From positions 46,056 through 110,055 of the forward strand of contig CAZKRL010000006.1 in assembly GCA_964555295.1 (NCBI GenBank): a stretch of 64,000 bases of DNA, read 5' to 3'. Both the position numbers and the translations under genes were made by a program. Each line of letters starts with the position of its first letter. Position 1 is the first letter of the stretch. Below, piece by piece: positions 41,676-50,497 of the stretch. The notes beneath the pieces were generated by a model that saw nothing but the letters and a program-made list of their open reading frames with translations, did no database searches and was not told the DNA's origin. The DNA is from CAZKRL01 sp964555295. Lineage in GTDB: Bacteria > Bacteroidota > Bacteroidia > Flavobacteriales_D > Sanyastnellaceae.

Positions 41676-42134
41676 ATGAAAGTCTATCGCCTCGAACGAA
41701 CCACCCAACTGCGCACGGATCTGGAAACCGCATGGAAATACTTCTCCTCCCCAGGTAACTTAAATGAGATAACACCGCCTGACATGGAGTTCAAAATCAT
41801 TTCACCCGATGCTCATAAGCCGATGTATCAAGGGATGGTTATTGAATATAAAATCCAGCCCTTTCCCCTTATTTCATTTGGATGGCTCACAGAAATAACG
41901 CATTGTTCAGATAAAAAATTCTTTGTCGACGAACAACGTTTCGGACCTTATTCCTTCTGGCATCACCAGCATCATTTTGAAGAACATCAAGGCGGAGTAA
42001 TGATGACGGATATTGTTCACTATGGCTTACCTCTCGGACCTTTAGGACAAATAGCCCATGCATTATTCGTGAAGAAAAAACTTGATCACATCTTTGATTT
42101 CAGGACTGAATGCATGAAAAAAGTTTTTGGATAA
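41676..42134 (+). CDS. SRPBCC-family ligand-binding protein
   Basis: This 152-residue protein has the START-like opening RLERTTQLRTDLETAWKYFS, then SSPGNLNEITPPDMEFKI, HHQHHFEEHQGGVMMTDIV and YGLPLGPLGQIAHALFVKKK. It matches the SRPBCC group (CoxG/COG4276-like), small cytoplasmic hydrophobic-pocket proteins. In other bacteria similar genes sit beside NAD-dependent epimerases, photolyase or SulA-like genes; none occurs here. The ligand is unknown. A GH3-family gene follows 76 nt downstream. Confidence 0.85.
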   Translation: MKVYRLERTTQLRTDLETAWKYFSSPGNLNEITPPDMEFKIISPDAHKPMYQGMVIEYKIQPFPLISFGWLTEITHCSDKKFFVDEQRFGPYSFWHHQHHFEEHQGGVMMTDIVHYGLPLGPLGQIAHALFVKKKLDHIFDFRTECMKKVFG

Positions 42135-42210
42135 TTATCCATTTTCTCATTCGATTTTGTCAGTTATCTAGATTCCACTAATTTGTGGCCGTTACCTAAA
42201 GGAAATCATT

Positions 42211-43749
42211 GTGGCGTTAAATTCTGTATTCGGCTGGTTCATTAAAAAGCGTGTGCATCAGATTGATCTGTTCATGAAGTATCCTTTTGAGGTGCAACAG
42301 GAGTTATTCAGAAACTTGATTGATGAGGCCGCACTTACAGAGTTTGGCAGAGAGCATAATTTCAGCCAAATCAAAAGTTTAGCGGACTTTCAAAAATCAG
42401 TTCCCGTGCGGAACTACGAGAAATTCTCACTCTACATTCATCAACTTCGGGAAGGCAAACAAAATGTACTTTGGCCCAGTACGGTTAAATGGTTTGCTAA
42501 AAGCAGCGGCACAACAGATGCTCGGAGCAAATTCATTCCGGTGACCAAAGAAGCGCTAGAAGAGTGCCATTACAAGGGAGGAAAAGATTTGCTTGCGCTT
42601 TATTACCACCAGCGACCCAACGCCAATTTGTACACAGGCAAACACCTTGTAATGGGCGGGGCTTCTAAAATCAATCCGTTCAACGAAGAGGGTTATACCG
42701 GAGACTTATCAGCAATCATTATTCGCAATCTCCCGATATGGGTGGAATTGAAACGGACGCCATCCAAAGAGATAGCACTTATGGACAATTGGGAAGAGAA
42801 AATCGAGAAGATGGCCATGAGTACTATTGGTGAAGATATATGTATGATGGCCGGGGTTCCTTCATGGACACTGGTACTTATGAGAAGAATACTTGAAATT
42901 ACAGGTGCTGAGAATATCAAACAGATATGGCCCAACCTGGAGTTGTTCTGGCATGGTGGCGTTAGTTTCAAGCCATATCGTGAGCAATTCAAAAACATGA
43001 TTCCAGGCGGAACTATGCATTACATGGAAAGCTATAACGCCAGTGAAGGATTTTTTGGGTTACAAGATCGTTTGGGGGCAGATGATATGTTACTCATGCT
43101 AGACTATGGGGTGTATTATGAGTTTATGCCCATGGATGAATATGGCAAAGACTTTCCCCGCACCGTGAGTTTACGAGATGTAGAGGTAGGTCAGAACTAC
43201 GCGATTGTTATCTCAACGAATGGTGGTTTGTGGCGTTATCTGGTTGGAGACACCGTTCGTTTCACATCAAAACATCCCTTCAGAATACAGGTAAGCGGCA
43301 GAACAAGGCACTATATCAACGCGTTTGGTGAAGAACTGATGGTAGAAAACGCGGATGAGGCCATCCATTATGCCGCATCAAAAACCCGGTCAATGGTAAG
43401 GGAATACACAGCGGCTCCGGTCTATTTCGGTGAAGACCAAGGTGGCGCACATGAGTGGATGATAGAGTTTGAGCAAGAACCCAGTAGCATGCAGGAATTC
43501 ATCATCGCCCTTGATACCAAATTGAAAGAAATCAATTCGGATTATGATGCCAAGCGGGCATTCAATTTTGTAATGAGAGAGCCGGTTGTAAAGAAATTAC
43601 CTCAGGGCACCTTTTATGGTTGGATGAAACATCATGGTAAACTTGGAGGCCAGCACAAGGTGCCGAGACTCAGTAATGACCGAAAACAACTAGAAGATAT
43701 CTACCGGTTCTCATGCAATTCCATCACAAGTGAAATTGGGGCGCAGTGA
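42211..43749 (+). CDS. GH3-family acyl-adenylating enzyme
   Basis: This 512-residue protein begins at GTG 42211. WFAKSSGTTDARSKFIPVT is the phosphate-binding loop of the ANL superfamily. LFWHGGVSFKPYREQF, MHYMESYNASEGFFGLQ and LVGDTVRFTSKHPFRIQV continue the adenylate-forming fold, with the C-terminal lid near MREPVVKKLPQGTFYGWMKH. Plant GH3 enzymes conjugate jasmonate or auxin to amino acids; bacterial members are common in Bacteroidota and their substrates are unknown. A carboxylate-amine ligation by acyl-AMP is expected. The next gene starts within the last codon (overlap of 4 nt), implying coupling. Confidence 0.9.
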   Translation: MALNSVFGWFIKKRVHQIDLFMKYPFEVQQELFRNLIDEAALTEFGREHNFSQIKSLADFQKSVPVRNYEKFSLYIHQLREGKQNVLWPSTVKWFAKSSGTTDARSKFIPVTKEALEECHYKGGKDLLALYYHQRPNANLYTGKHLVMGGASKINPFNEEGYTGDLSAIIIRNLPIWVELKRTPSKEIALMDNWEEKIEKMAMSTIGEDICMMAGVPSWTLVLMRRILEITGAENIKQIWPNLELFWHGGVSFKPYREQFKNMIPGGTMHYMESYNASEGFFGLQDRLGADDMLLMLDYGVYYEFMPMDEYGKDFPRTVSLRDVEVGQNYAIVISTNGGLWRYLVGDTVRFTSKHPFRIQVSGRTRHYINAFGEELMVENADEAIHYAASKTRSMVREYTAAPVYFGEDQGGAHEWMIEFEQEPSSMQEFIIALDTKLKEINSDYDAKRAFNFVMREPVVKKLPQGTFYGWMKHHGKLGGQHKVPRLSNDRKQLEDIYRFSCNSITSEIGAQ

Positions 43750-44531
43750 TGTTGAATCTGATTTTCATTACCCTATTTGCATCTTACGTAATTTCAGGTG
43801 ATTCATGTATACCCACAAAAGCGTCACACCTATGTATTGACGAATTAGAGAACGCCTATTTGGTTCACAGCAATTACATAGAAAGATTGAGCCAAAATGG
43901 AAAAGCCTATTACCGCACATCTGAACTTTCACAAGGCGAAATAACATCCTTCGACATCACGAATCCATTCAAGCCCTTTGCATACTTCAAAGGAACAGGC
44001 AAAATCATTTTTTTCGACAACACCTTGAGTCGAAGCTCTCAAGAGATTGATCTATATTCCATTGGCGACGAACAAATCGAGCTGGTAGCGGGTTCACGAG
44101 GGGATCATCTATGGTTCTGGGATGCAGGGAATTCAGAGATCATCAGGCGCGATGATCAAATGCGCAAAAAGTTTTCGTCGGGGAATTTAACCGTATTACT
44201 AAAGCGCAACATCAGACCGCGACAAATGCTCGAGCGCGGTGAGAACTTATACATGCTCACGGATGACGCCATCATGATCTTTGACATGTATGGAAGATAC
44301 AAGACACGCTTTGATGTTCAGTCAAGCACGCCCCTATCCTACTGCGCAGAGAGAATTTTTTATGCCGAAAATGACACCCTGAAATTCATTCATGAAGACC
44401 TTGTTTCATCGGGCATTGTGAATGGCCATTATAAAAAAATGCTATCCTTTCAAATCAAGGATAGCAAAATACACCTTCTTACAAATGGTGAATATTGCAT
44501 CCGCAACAACATCAAAATCGCAAATAACTAA
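43746..44531 (+). CDS. Hypothetical exported protein, possible beta-propeller
   Basis: The 261-residue protein starts at GTG 43746 (ATG 43749 is an alternative) and overlaps the GH3 stop. A short N-terminal hydrophobic run (residues 2-16) looks like a signal peptide. The rest is made of strand-turn units such as HLCIDELENAYLVHSN, GDHLWFWDAGNSEIIRRDDQ, GENLYMLTDDAIMIFDMYGR and RIFYAENDTLKF, which suggest a WD/NHL-type propeller. I do not recognise the family. In Bacteroidota such propeller-like secreted proteins are often unannotated. Its overlap with the GH3 gene is the only functional hint. Confidence 0.65.
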   Translation: MMLNLIFITLFASYVISGDSCIPTKASHLCIDELENAYLVHSNYIERLSQNGKAYYRTSELSQGEITSFDITNPFKPFAYFKGTGKIIFFDNTLSRSSQEIDLYSIGDEQIELVAGSRGDHLWFWDAGNSEIIRRDDQMRKKFSSGNLTVLLKRNIRPRQMLERGENLYMLTDDAIMIFDMYGRYKTRFDVQSSTPLSYCAERIFYAENDTLKFIHEDLVSSGIVNGHYKKMLSFQIKDSKIHLLTNGEYCIRNNIKIANN

Positions 44532-44588
44532 CATTCATTTTTTTTATATCCATTTACATTACTTTCGGGCCAACTATATCACCAGAAC

Positions 44589-45206
44589 ATGCACATTGCT
44601 ATTGCCGGAAATATCGGATCAGGAAAAACCACTTTAACCACTTTGCTTGCCAAGCATTATAAATGGCAGCCCCATTTTGAAGAAGTGGATGACAATCCCT
44701 ACCTCATTGATTTTTATAAAGACATGCAACGCTGGTCATTCAACCTGCAGGTGTTCTTTTTGAAAAGCCGATTCAGGCAAATCATGGAGCTAAAGAAGAG
44801 CGGCAAGAAGATTGTTCAAGACCGAACCATTTATGAGGATGCTCAAATCTTCGCCCCCAATTTGCATGCCATGGGCCTCATGACTACACGAGACTTTGAA
44901 AACTACGTTGATCTTTTCTCTGTCATGGATGAATTTATCACCCCACCGGATTTATTGATTTTTTTGCGTGCAACAGTACCCGCGCTTGTAGATAATATTG
45001 GGAAACGAGGCAGAGAATATGAAGAAGCTATTCGTCTCGATTATCTGAATCGTTTGAACGAACGCTACGAAGCTTGGATCAGCACCTACAATAAAGGCAA
45101 AATGCTGGTGGTTGATATTGACAGCAACCGCTTCCATGAAAAACCCGAAGACCTGGGCAGGATTATTCAGTCGGTCGACGCTGAGTTACACGGCCTATTC
45201 AAGTAA
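44589..45206 (+). CDS. Deoxynucleoside kinase
   Basis: This 205-residue protein of the dNK/dGK family has a P-loop GNIGSGKTTLTTLLAKHY (residues 7-24), FEEVDDNPYLIDFYKDMQRW, the ERS-like motif VQDRTIYEDAQIFA and the lid region IGKRGREYEEAIRLDYLNRL. It phosphorylates deoxynucleosides such as deoxyadenosine or deoxyguanosine in the salvage pathway. The cytoplasmic enzyme is common in Bacteroidota and Firmicutes. Its ATG lies 57 nt after the propeller-like gene. The convergent T9SS gene follows; a hairpin at 45233-45257 may terminate both. Confidence 0.93.
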   Translation: MHIAIAGNIGSGKTTLTTLLAKHYKWQPHFEEVDDNPYLIDFYKDMQRWSFNLQVFFLKSRFRQIMELKKSGKKIVQDRTIYEDAQIFAPNLHAMGLMTTRDFENYVDLFSVMDEFITPPDLLIFLRATVPALVDNIGKRGREYEEAIRLDYLNRLNERYEAWISTYNKGKMLVVDIDSNRFHEKPEDLGRIIQSVDAELHGLFK

Positions 45207-45232
45207 ATTCAAAGCGAAGCAAAGTACACCGG

Positions 45233-45257
45233 ATCATTCTCAAGATCCTAGAATGAT
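45233..45257. terminator. Possible bidirectional terminator hairpin
   Basis: ATCATTCT (45233-45240) and AGAATGAT (45250-45257) form a perfect 8-bp stem with a 9-nt loop between the convergent deoxynucleoside kinase and T9SS genes. The stem is AT-rich and the T-run is poor, so confidence is limited. Confidence 0.4.
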
Positions 45258-45293
45258 TTATCTATAACTCCCTTTACAAAGAGAGAATTCGTT

Positions 45294-47402
45294 TCATCGG
45301 ATAAGAACGATGTGACCGCTGTGTTCACTGGGTTCGCCAAGAAATGGGTCGCTCAATATCATCTTCCAAGAATAAATTCCATTCTGACAGTAATATTCCC
45401 CGTCCATTCTTCCTCCAAGCCAAACCTCATTGGGGTCTTGTGAATCAAAAACCATATCGCCATCTCTGTTAAAAATCTGCAGCGAATAATTCTTTGGCTC
45501 GATGCTAAACACAGGTATGAAAACATCATTTATACCATCTCCATCAGGTGTGAATGAACTGGGCATATACCAAAACAAATAATCTTGAACATAAACTGAC
45601 ATCACGAAATCATCTCTGCATCCATTACTATCCAAAGCCGTTAGCTGTATTGGGTATTCACCCGGAACTTCAGGAAGCGTAATACTCCAAACAGAATCAT
45701 ACCCCAATATTGAACCTTGAGATTCAATGGTCCAAATCAAACTTTCTGCATTGACAGAGGTACTCGTCAAAAGAATTACGGGATTATCCGTCATAACAAT
45801 TCTCGGATCCGCATTAAAATCGGCTGTTACAGCCGGCGGTTCAGAAATGGAAAATACCCATTGTGTCTGGCAAACGGGACTGTGATCTATAACCAATTGA
45901 AATTGACCTGCACACAACTGATCAAAAGTAATTTCCTGACCAATTTGAGAATTAAAATTCAGTGATACTTCGAAGTTCTGCGGATTACCATTGGTTACGG
46001 TGATACTCCCATCACAAAATCCATTGCAAGTGGCGTCTGTGATTTCAGTAAAAACCGATGGAGGATAATTAAAAGTAACTTCAAAAGACCCGGAGCTGGT
46101 GCAATCACCCGAAGTTGTTGTTGCATCGATTGTGGCAGTCATTGGCACACCAGAAGAGATACTGGTACTCGAGCCATTGGGATTTGAAAACGCCACAGCA
46201 TCAGCAGAACTCCAAGCGATATTCCCAGAAACACCGCTCAATGAAAACTGTCCGGAAAGACCACATAACGCCGTATCCGGAGGCATCGCCAGCGTAGCAG
46301 ACTGATTGGCTACCGACACCATTGTATCGACTTCACATCCAGCGGCATCTATAGCAGATACATCATGATTTCCACTCGTCACGCTTTCAAGAGGGAAAGA
46401 ATTTACTGTAGCGTTATCCACTAAAAAGGTGTATAGAGCAGGATCTGAGTTGACGACAGTCGCTGTAATACTACCACCCAAACCATTGCAAGCGGGTGTT
46501 GTAGTAACCTGCAAAATGGGGGCAACCTCCACATTGAAATTTTGTGGTTCGATAACAGCATTGCCGCATAAATCATGCATTGCGTCACCACTCACAGTAG
46601 ATAATGACAACGTTAATGCAGAGACGCTACTTGCGTCAATGGTCAGTTGAAGCGTTGTGCTAAAATCCGGATCGGGAGAAGAAAATCCCGTAATGGTAGC
46701 GGGAGGATTGAAAACGAAATCAGCCGCTGATAAATCACTTACGTCAATGGCCTCATCGAATTCTATCTCGAGCACACCATCACACCATGAATAAGAGTAA
46801 TCCCAAACCGTTGGAGCAGTCTCATCAAATATCTCAACAGGACTTGAACCAAAATCCAAATTGTAACCATTCAACGTTTGACTGTAATTCATAACAACTA
46901 ATGCGTACACACTTCCAGCGGTAACGGCGAGATCCTCGTTGAAAGGCGGACCCAGCGCGTCGCCAGGACCATTACTACTGCCGGTTCCACCCATAGCACT
47001 CGAGATTCCGGTTTGACCCGGAGGTCCTGCAAAGGTTCCGTAGGAATTACAGCTTACTTCCGGTGACGCACCTGAATTGATACCGGCGCACCCTCCATCG
47101 GTAATATCAAAGACCGACCAATCATAATCATCATTCAAGTCACTTGGCTCAAGAACAAAAGTCAAAACTCCATCATTTTGCGGAGAGAAAATATACCATG
47201 CGCTATTGAATTCACCGCCTGTCTGACATGAACCTGGTCCGGTTTCTATAACATTACCAATGCCTGATGGAGAGTCATTCTCATCATATACCATGTTGCA
47301 GACCGAGGTAGCGGATTCACAATCGCTCTGCGCCAACGATAAATTCCATTGGATAAAGCAGATTGCAAAAAACAGCCCGGATATTTTTCTTCTACAATAC
47401 AT
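45294..47402 (-). CDS. Secreted multi-domain protein with T9SS type B sorting domain
   Basis: This 702-residue protein has a signal peptide (about residues 1-24, ending LSLAQ) and an N-terminal surface domain (DCESATSVCNMVYDEND, then GAS/PGQTGISSAMGGTGSSNG). Ig-like and SprB-like beta repeats follow, with repeated Cys and segments such as TDATCNGFCDGSITVTNGNP. The C-terminal type B sorting domain begins MPSSFTPDGDGINDVFIPVF and runs through YSLQIFNRDGDMVFDSQ to SGHIVLIR. The C-terminal signal directs it through the outer membrane by the type IX system; type B cargo is usually anchored or shed at the surface and linked to PorP/SprF partners. Adhesion or matrix binding is plausible. It is the only visible intact type B cargo in the window. 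Confidence 0.9.
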   Translation of the reverse strand: MYCRRKISGLFFAICFIQWNLSLAQSDCESATSVCNMVYDENDSPSGIGNVIETGPGSCQTGGEFNSAWYIFSPQNDGVLTFVLEPSDLNDDYDWSVFDITDGGCAGINSGASPEVSCNSYGTFAGPPGQTGISSAMGGTGSSNGPGDALGPPFNEDLAVTAGSVYALVVMNYSQTLNGYNLDFGSSPVEIFDETAPTVWDYSYSWCDGVLEIEFDEAIDVSDLSAADFVFNPPATITGFSSPDPDFSTTLQLTIDASSVSALTLSLSTVSGDAMHDLCGNAVIEPQNFNVEVAPILQVTTTPACNGLGGSITATVVNSDPALYTFLVDNATVNSFPLESVTSGNHDVSAIDAAGCEVDTMVSVANQSATLAMPPDTALCGLSGQFSLSGVSGNIAWSSADAVAFSNPNGSSTSISSGVPMTATIDATTTSGDCTSSGSFEVTFNYPPSVFTEITDATCNGFCDGSITVTNGNPQNFEVSLNFNSQIGQEITFDQLCAGQFQLVIDHSPVCQTQWVFSISEPPAVTADFNADPRIVMTDNPVILLTSTSVNAESLIWTIESQGSILGYDSVWSITLPEVPGEYPIQLTALDSNGCRDDFVMSVYVQDYLFWYMPSSFTPDGDGINDVFIPVFSIEPKNYSLQIFNRDGDMVFDSQDPNEVWLGGRMDGEYYCQNGIYSWKMILSDPFLGEPSEHSGHIVLIR

Positions 47403-47545
47403 GGTTAGCGAATTAAAGATAAAACATTAAAACCATTCCTTTCGCATTCATTTTTATAAAGACAGATTCGGATGGAAATGGGTTGTCTAATTCTCAACAT
47501 GAATGTCCCTGTCAATAACCTTATCATCTTTGCCGAAAAATAATT

Positions 47546-48529
47546 ATGGAATATAGAAGGCTCGGCACATCAGGACTCAAACTTAGTGAGCTCAGTTTTG
47601 GATCATGGATCACGTTTGGTAATCAGATTGATTTTGATCATGCAGCTGAACTATTGGATGTTGCCTACGATGCTGGCGTAAACTTTTTTGATAATGCCGA
47701 GGTGTATGCCAACGGAGAAAGCGAACGCGTGATGGGCAAAATCCTTCACAGCAGAAAGTGGGACCGCACCTCATATACCATTAGCAGCAAAGTCTTTTTT
47801 GGAAGCGGCAGCAAATTACCCACAGCCAGAGGGCTACATAGAAAGCACATTCGTGAGGCGTGTGATGCTGCGCTGATGAGATTACAAACCGATTATATCG
47901 ACCTTTTCTTTTGCCACCGACCTGATAAGGAAACTCCGATTGAAGAAACGGTATGGTCCATGCATCAGCTCATTATGCAAGGCAAAATACTATATTGGGG
48001 AACCAGTGAATGGAGTGCACAAGAGATCACGGAAGCGCATGCAATGGCCGAGCGTCATCACCTGATTGGTCCGGTGATGGAGCAACCACAATACAATATG
48101 CTACATCGAGATAAAGTGGAGGTTGAATTCAAAAATCTGTATCGCACCTACGGCCTTGGCACCACCATTTGGAGTCCGCTTGCCTCCGGCTACCTCACTG
48201 GAAAATACCTCAACGAAACGCCAGCTGATTCACGGCTCGCGAGAGCTGAATTATCATGGCTTATCGAACGACTTCAAACCGATGCCAATCGAAATAAAGT
48301 AATTCAACTATCGGAGGTTGCCAGAGATCTAAATTGTACGCTGGCTCAACTGGCAGTTGCATGGTGTCTCAAGAATCCAAATGTTTCAACCGTGCTCTTG
48401 GGCGCGACATCTACTCATCAACTCAAGGAAACATTGAGATCCGCTGAATTTGTCAGCGCACTAACTCCCATCATCATGGAACGAATAGAAGGCATATTGC
48501 AAAACCAACCCAAGGCACCCGCCTTCTGA
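47546..48529 (+). CDS. Aldo/keto reductase (potassium-channel beta-subunit-like group)
   Basis: This 327-residue TIM-barrel enzyme has MEYRRLGTSGLKLSELSFGS, FFDNAEVYANGESERVMGK (catalytic Asp and Tyr), TISSKVFFG (Lys) and YIDLFFCHRPDKETPIEETV (His). LGTTIWSPLASGYLTGKYL follows, with a C-terminal NADPH site LLGATSTHQLKE. The form matches the AKR6/YghZ-like group. It reduces aldehydes or ketones with NADPH; the physiological substrate is unknown. trmD follows 3 nt downstream, giving the run AKR-trmD-rarA on the plus strand. Confidence 0.92.
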   Translation: MEYRRLGTSGLKLSELSFGSWITFGNQIDFDHAAELLDVAYDAGVNFFDNAEVYANGESERVMGKILHSRKWDRTSYTISSKVFFGSGSKLPTARGLHRKHIREACDAALMRLQTDYIDLFFCHRPDKETPIEETVWSMHQLIMQGKILYWGTSEWSAQEITEAHAMAERHHLIGPVMEQPQYNMLHRDKVEVEFKNLYRTYGLGTTIWSPLASGYLTGKYLNETPADSRLARAELSWLIERLQTDANRNKVIQLSEVARDLNCTLAQLAVAWCLKNPNVSTVLLGATSTHQLKETLRSAEFVSALTPIIMERIEGILQNQPKAPAF

Positions 48530-48532
48530 GTT

Positions 48533-49216
48533 ATGCGAATCGATATTCTCACCTTATTACCCGCACTTCTGGAAAGCCCCTTTTCCGATAGCATCCTCAA
48601 AAGGGCAAAAGAAAAAGGCTTGTGTGAGGTAATCGTGCACAACATACGCGATTATTCAAAATCCAAACAAAAGCAAGCAGATGATTATCAATTTGGCGGC
48701 GGTGCAGGAATGGTCATGATGATTCAGCCCATTGCTGATCTCATCGAAAAACTCAAAAGTGAAAGGGAATATGATGAAATCATCTACCTCACTCCTGATG
48801 GTGTTACACTCACTCAACGCGCTTGTAACGAGCTCTCACTTAAGGGAAATTTATTGATGCTTTGCGGCCATTACAAAGGGGTCGATCAGCGCATACGGGA
48901 CCATTACATCACCCGCGAAATCTCTATCGGTGATTATGTATTGAGTGGTGGTGAACTCGCAGCAGCGGTATTATCAGATGCCATCATTCGACTCATTCCC
49001 GGAGTGCTCAACGACGAGTCGAGCGCACTCACCGACTCTTTTCAAGATGACTTGCTGGCTCCACCTGTGTATACAAGACCATCAGAATACAATGGCTGGA
49101 AAGTTCCTGACATCTTGCTCTCCGGCAATACACCTAAAGTAGAGGAATGGCGCTATGAACAATCGCTCATAAAAACCCGTCGGCTTCGACCCGATTTGTT
49201 AGACTCAGAAGAATGA
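48533..49216 (+). CDS. trmD: tRNA (guanine(37)-N1)-methyltransferase
   Basis: This 227-residue SPOUT enzyme has MRIDILTLLPALLESPFSDS, DDYQFGGGAGMVMMIQPIAD, LLMLCGHYKGVDQRIRDHYI and EISIGDYVLSGGELAAAVL, all signatures of TrmD. It makes m1G37 in tRNAs that read CNN and CCN codons, preventing +1 frameshifts. The usual partners rpsP, rimM and rplS are not adjacent, as is often seen in Bacteroidota. Its stop overlaps the rarA start by 4 nt (ATGA). Confidence 0.97.
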   Translation: MRIDILTLLPALLESPFSDSILKRAKEKGLCEVIVHNIRDYSKSKQKQADDYQFGGGAGMVMMIQPIADLIEKLKSEREYDEIIYLTPDGVTLTQRACNELSLKGNLLMLCGHYKGVDQRIRDHYITREISIGDYVLSGGELAAAVLSDAIIRLIPGVLNDESSALTDSFQDDLLAPPVYTRPSEYNGWKVPDILLSGNTPKVEEWRYEQSLIKTRRLRPDLLDSEE

Positions 49217-50484
49217 CAAGTGCAACTGAATCTCCTTTGGCAGAGCGCATGCGACCAGCATCGTTAGAGAACTATGTAGGTCAGACGCATCTTGTAAGTG
49301 GAGAAGCTCCCTTATCGAAAGCCATTGCAGGCGGCCATCTTCCCAGTATGATTTTCTGGGGACCACCGGGATCCGGAAAAACCACACTGGCAACCATCAT
49401 TGCAAAGAAATCAGGACGACCGTTTCATGTGCTCAGTGCTGTAAGCAGCGGAGTTAAAGAGGTAAGAGAAGTTATTGATCAGGCCTCACGTCAGGGGCTA
49501 TTTCAGCAGCGGCCTGTGCTATTTATAGATGAGATTCATCGGTTTTCGAAATCACAGCAAGACGCTTTACTCGGCGCAGTGGAACAAGGTGTGATTACAT
49601 TGATTGGTGCCACAACGGAAAATCCTTCATTCGAAGTCAATGCAGCATTGTTGTCGAGATGTCAGGTATACACATTGCAACCCCTCTCGGCCGAGAATCT
49701 TAAATCGCTTGTAGTAAATGCATTACAACACGATAAGTTACTTGGCCCGCTTCAGTTAACACTTGAGAATGATGAAGAGCTCATTCGTTGGGGAGGTGGT
49801 GACGCTCGACGCACGCTCAATCTGTTGGAACTTGCAACTGCGGGATTGCAAAAAGGTGACATCATCACAGCCCAGAGGGTAAAGGAGATTGCCGGATCGC
49901 AAGCCATTCGATACGACAAAGGTGGAGAAATGCATTACGATGTTATATCGGCCTTCATCAAGAGCATTAGAGGCAGTCATCCTGATGCTGCGTTGTATTA
50001 TCTCGCAGCGATGTATCTCGGCGGTGAAGAACCTGAATTCATTGCGCGACGTCTGGTCATACTGGCAGCGGAAGACATTGGACTAGCTAATCCCAATGCA
50101 TTGCTTATGGCCGAGGCAACATTACAGATTGTTGGCCGCATCGGATGGCCTGAGTCAAGGATTGTATTGAGTGAGTGCGTAATTTATCTTGCTACTTCAC
50201 CTAAGAGCAATAGCGCGTATGTTGCAATTGATGCGGCTATAAAGGCAGTGCAGCAGACTGGAGGAGTAAAAGTTCCGTTGCATTTACGCAACGCCCCTAC
50301 CCGATTGATGAAAGAACTTGGGTATGGAGACGAATACAAATACGCTCATGCTTATGAAGGGAATTTTATCCGCCAACCCTACTTGCCTGATGAGATGAGC
50401 GAAAGTAAATTCTATGAGCCGGGCAAGAATCCGAGGGAAGAACAAACAAGAGAATGGCTGGAGAAGCGGTGGTCCGAGAAATAA
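49213..50484 (+). CDS. rarA: Replication-associated recombination protein A (AAA ATPase)
   Basis: This 423-residue protein has the Walker A motif FWGPPGSGKTTLATIIAKK, the Walker B-type LFIDEIHRFSKSQQDALLGA, sensor 1 LIGATTENPSFEVNAALLSR, and the C-terminal tetramerisation part (HLRNAPTRLMKELGYGDEYK). RarA/MgsA/WRNIP1 acts at stalled forks and single-strand gaps and interacts with SSB. Its start overlaps trmD by 4 nt. It is convergent with the FISUMP-T9SS gene, 13 nt apart. Confidence 0.96.
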   Translation: MTSATESPLAERMRPASLENYVGQTHLVSGEAPLSKAIAGGHLPSMIFWGPPGSGKTTLATIIAKKSGRPFHVLSAVSSGVKEVREVIDQASRQGLFQQRPVLFIDEIHRFSKSQQDALLGAVEQGVITLIGATTENPSFEVNAALLSRCQVYTLQPLSAENLKSLVVNALQHDKLLGPLQLTLENDEELIRWGGGDARRTLNLLELATAGLQKGDIITAQRVKEIAGSQAIRYDKGGEMHYDVISAFIKSIRGSHPDAALYYLAAMYLGGEEPEFIARRLVILAAEDIGLANPNALLMAEATLQIVGRIGWPESRIVLSECVIYLATSPKSNSAYVAIDAAIKAVQQTGGVKVPLHLRNAPTRLMKELGYGDEYKYAHAYEGNFIRQPYLPDEMSESKFYEPGKNPREEQTREWLEKRWSEK

Positions 50485-50497
50485 AAACCAAAGCAAA

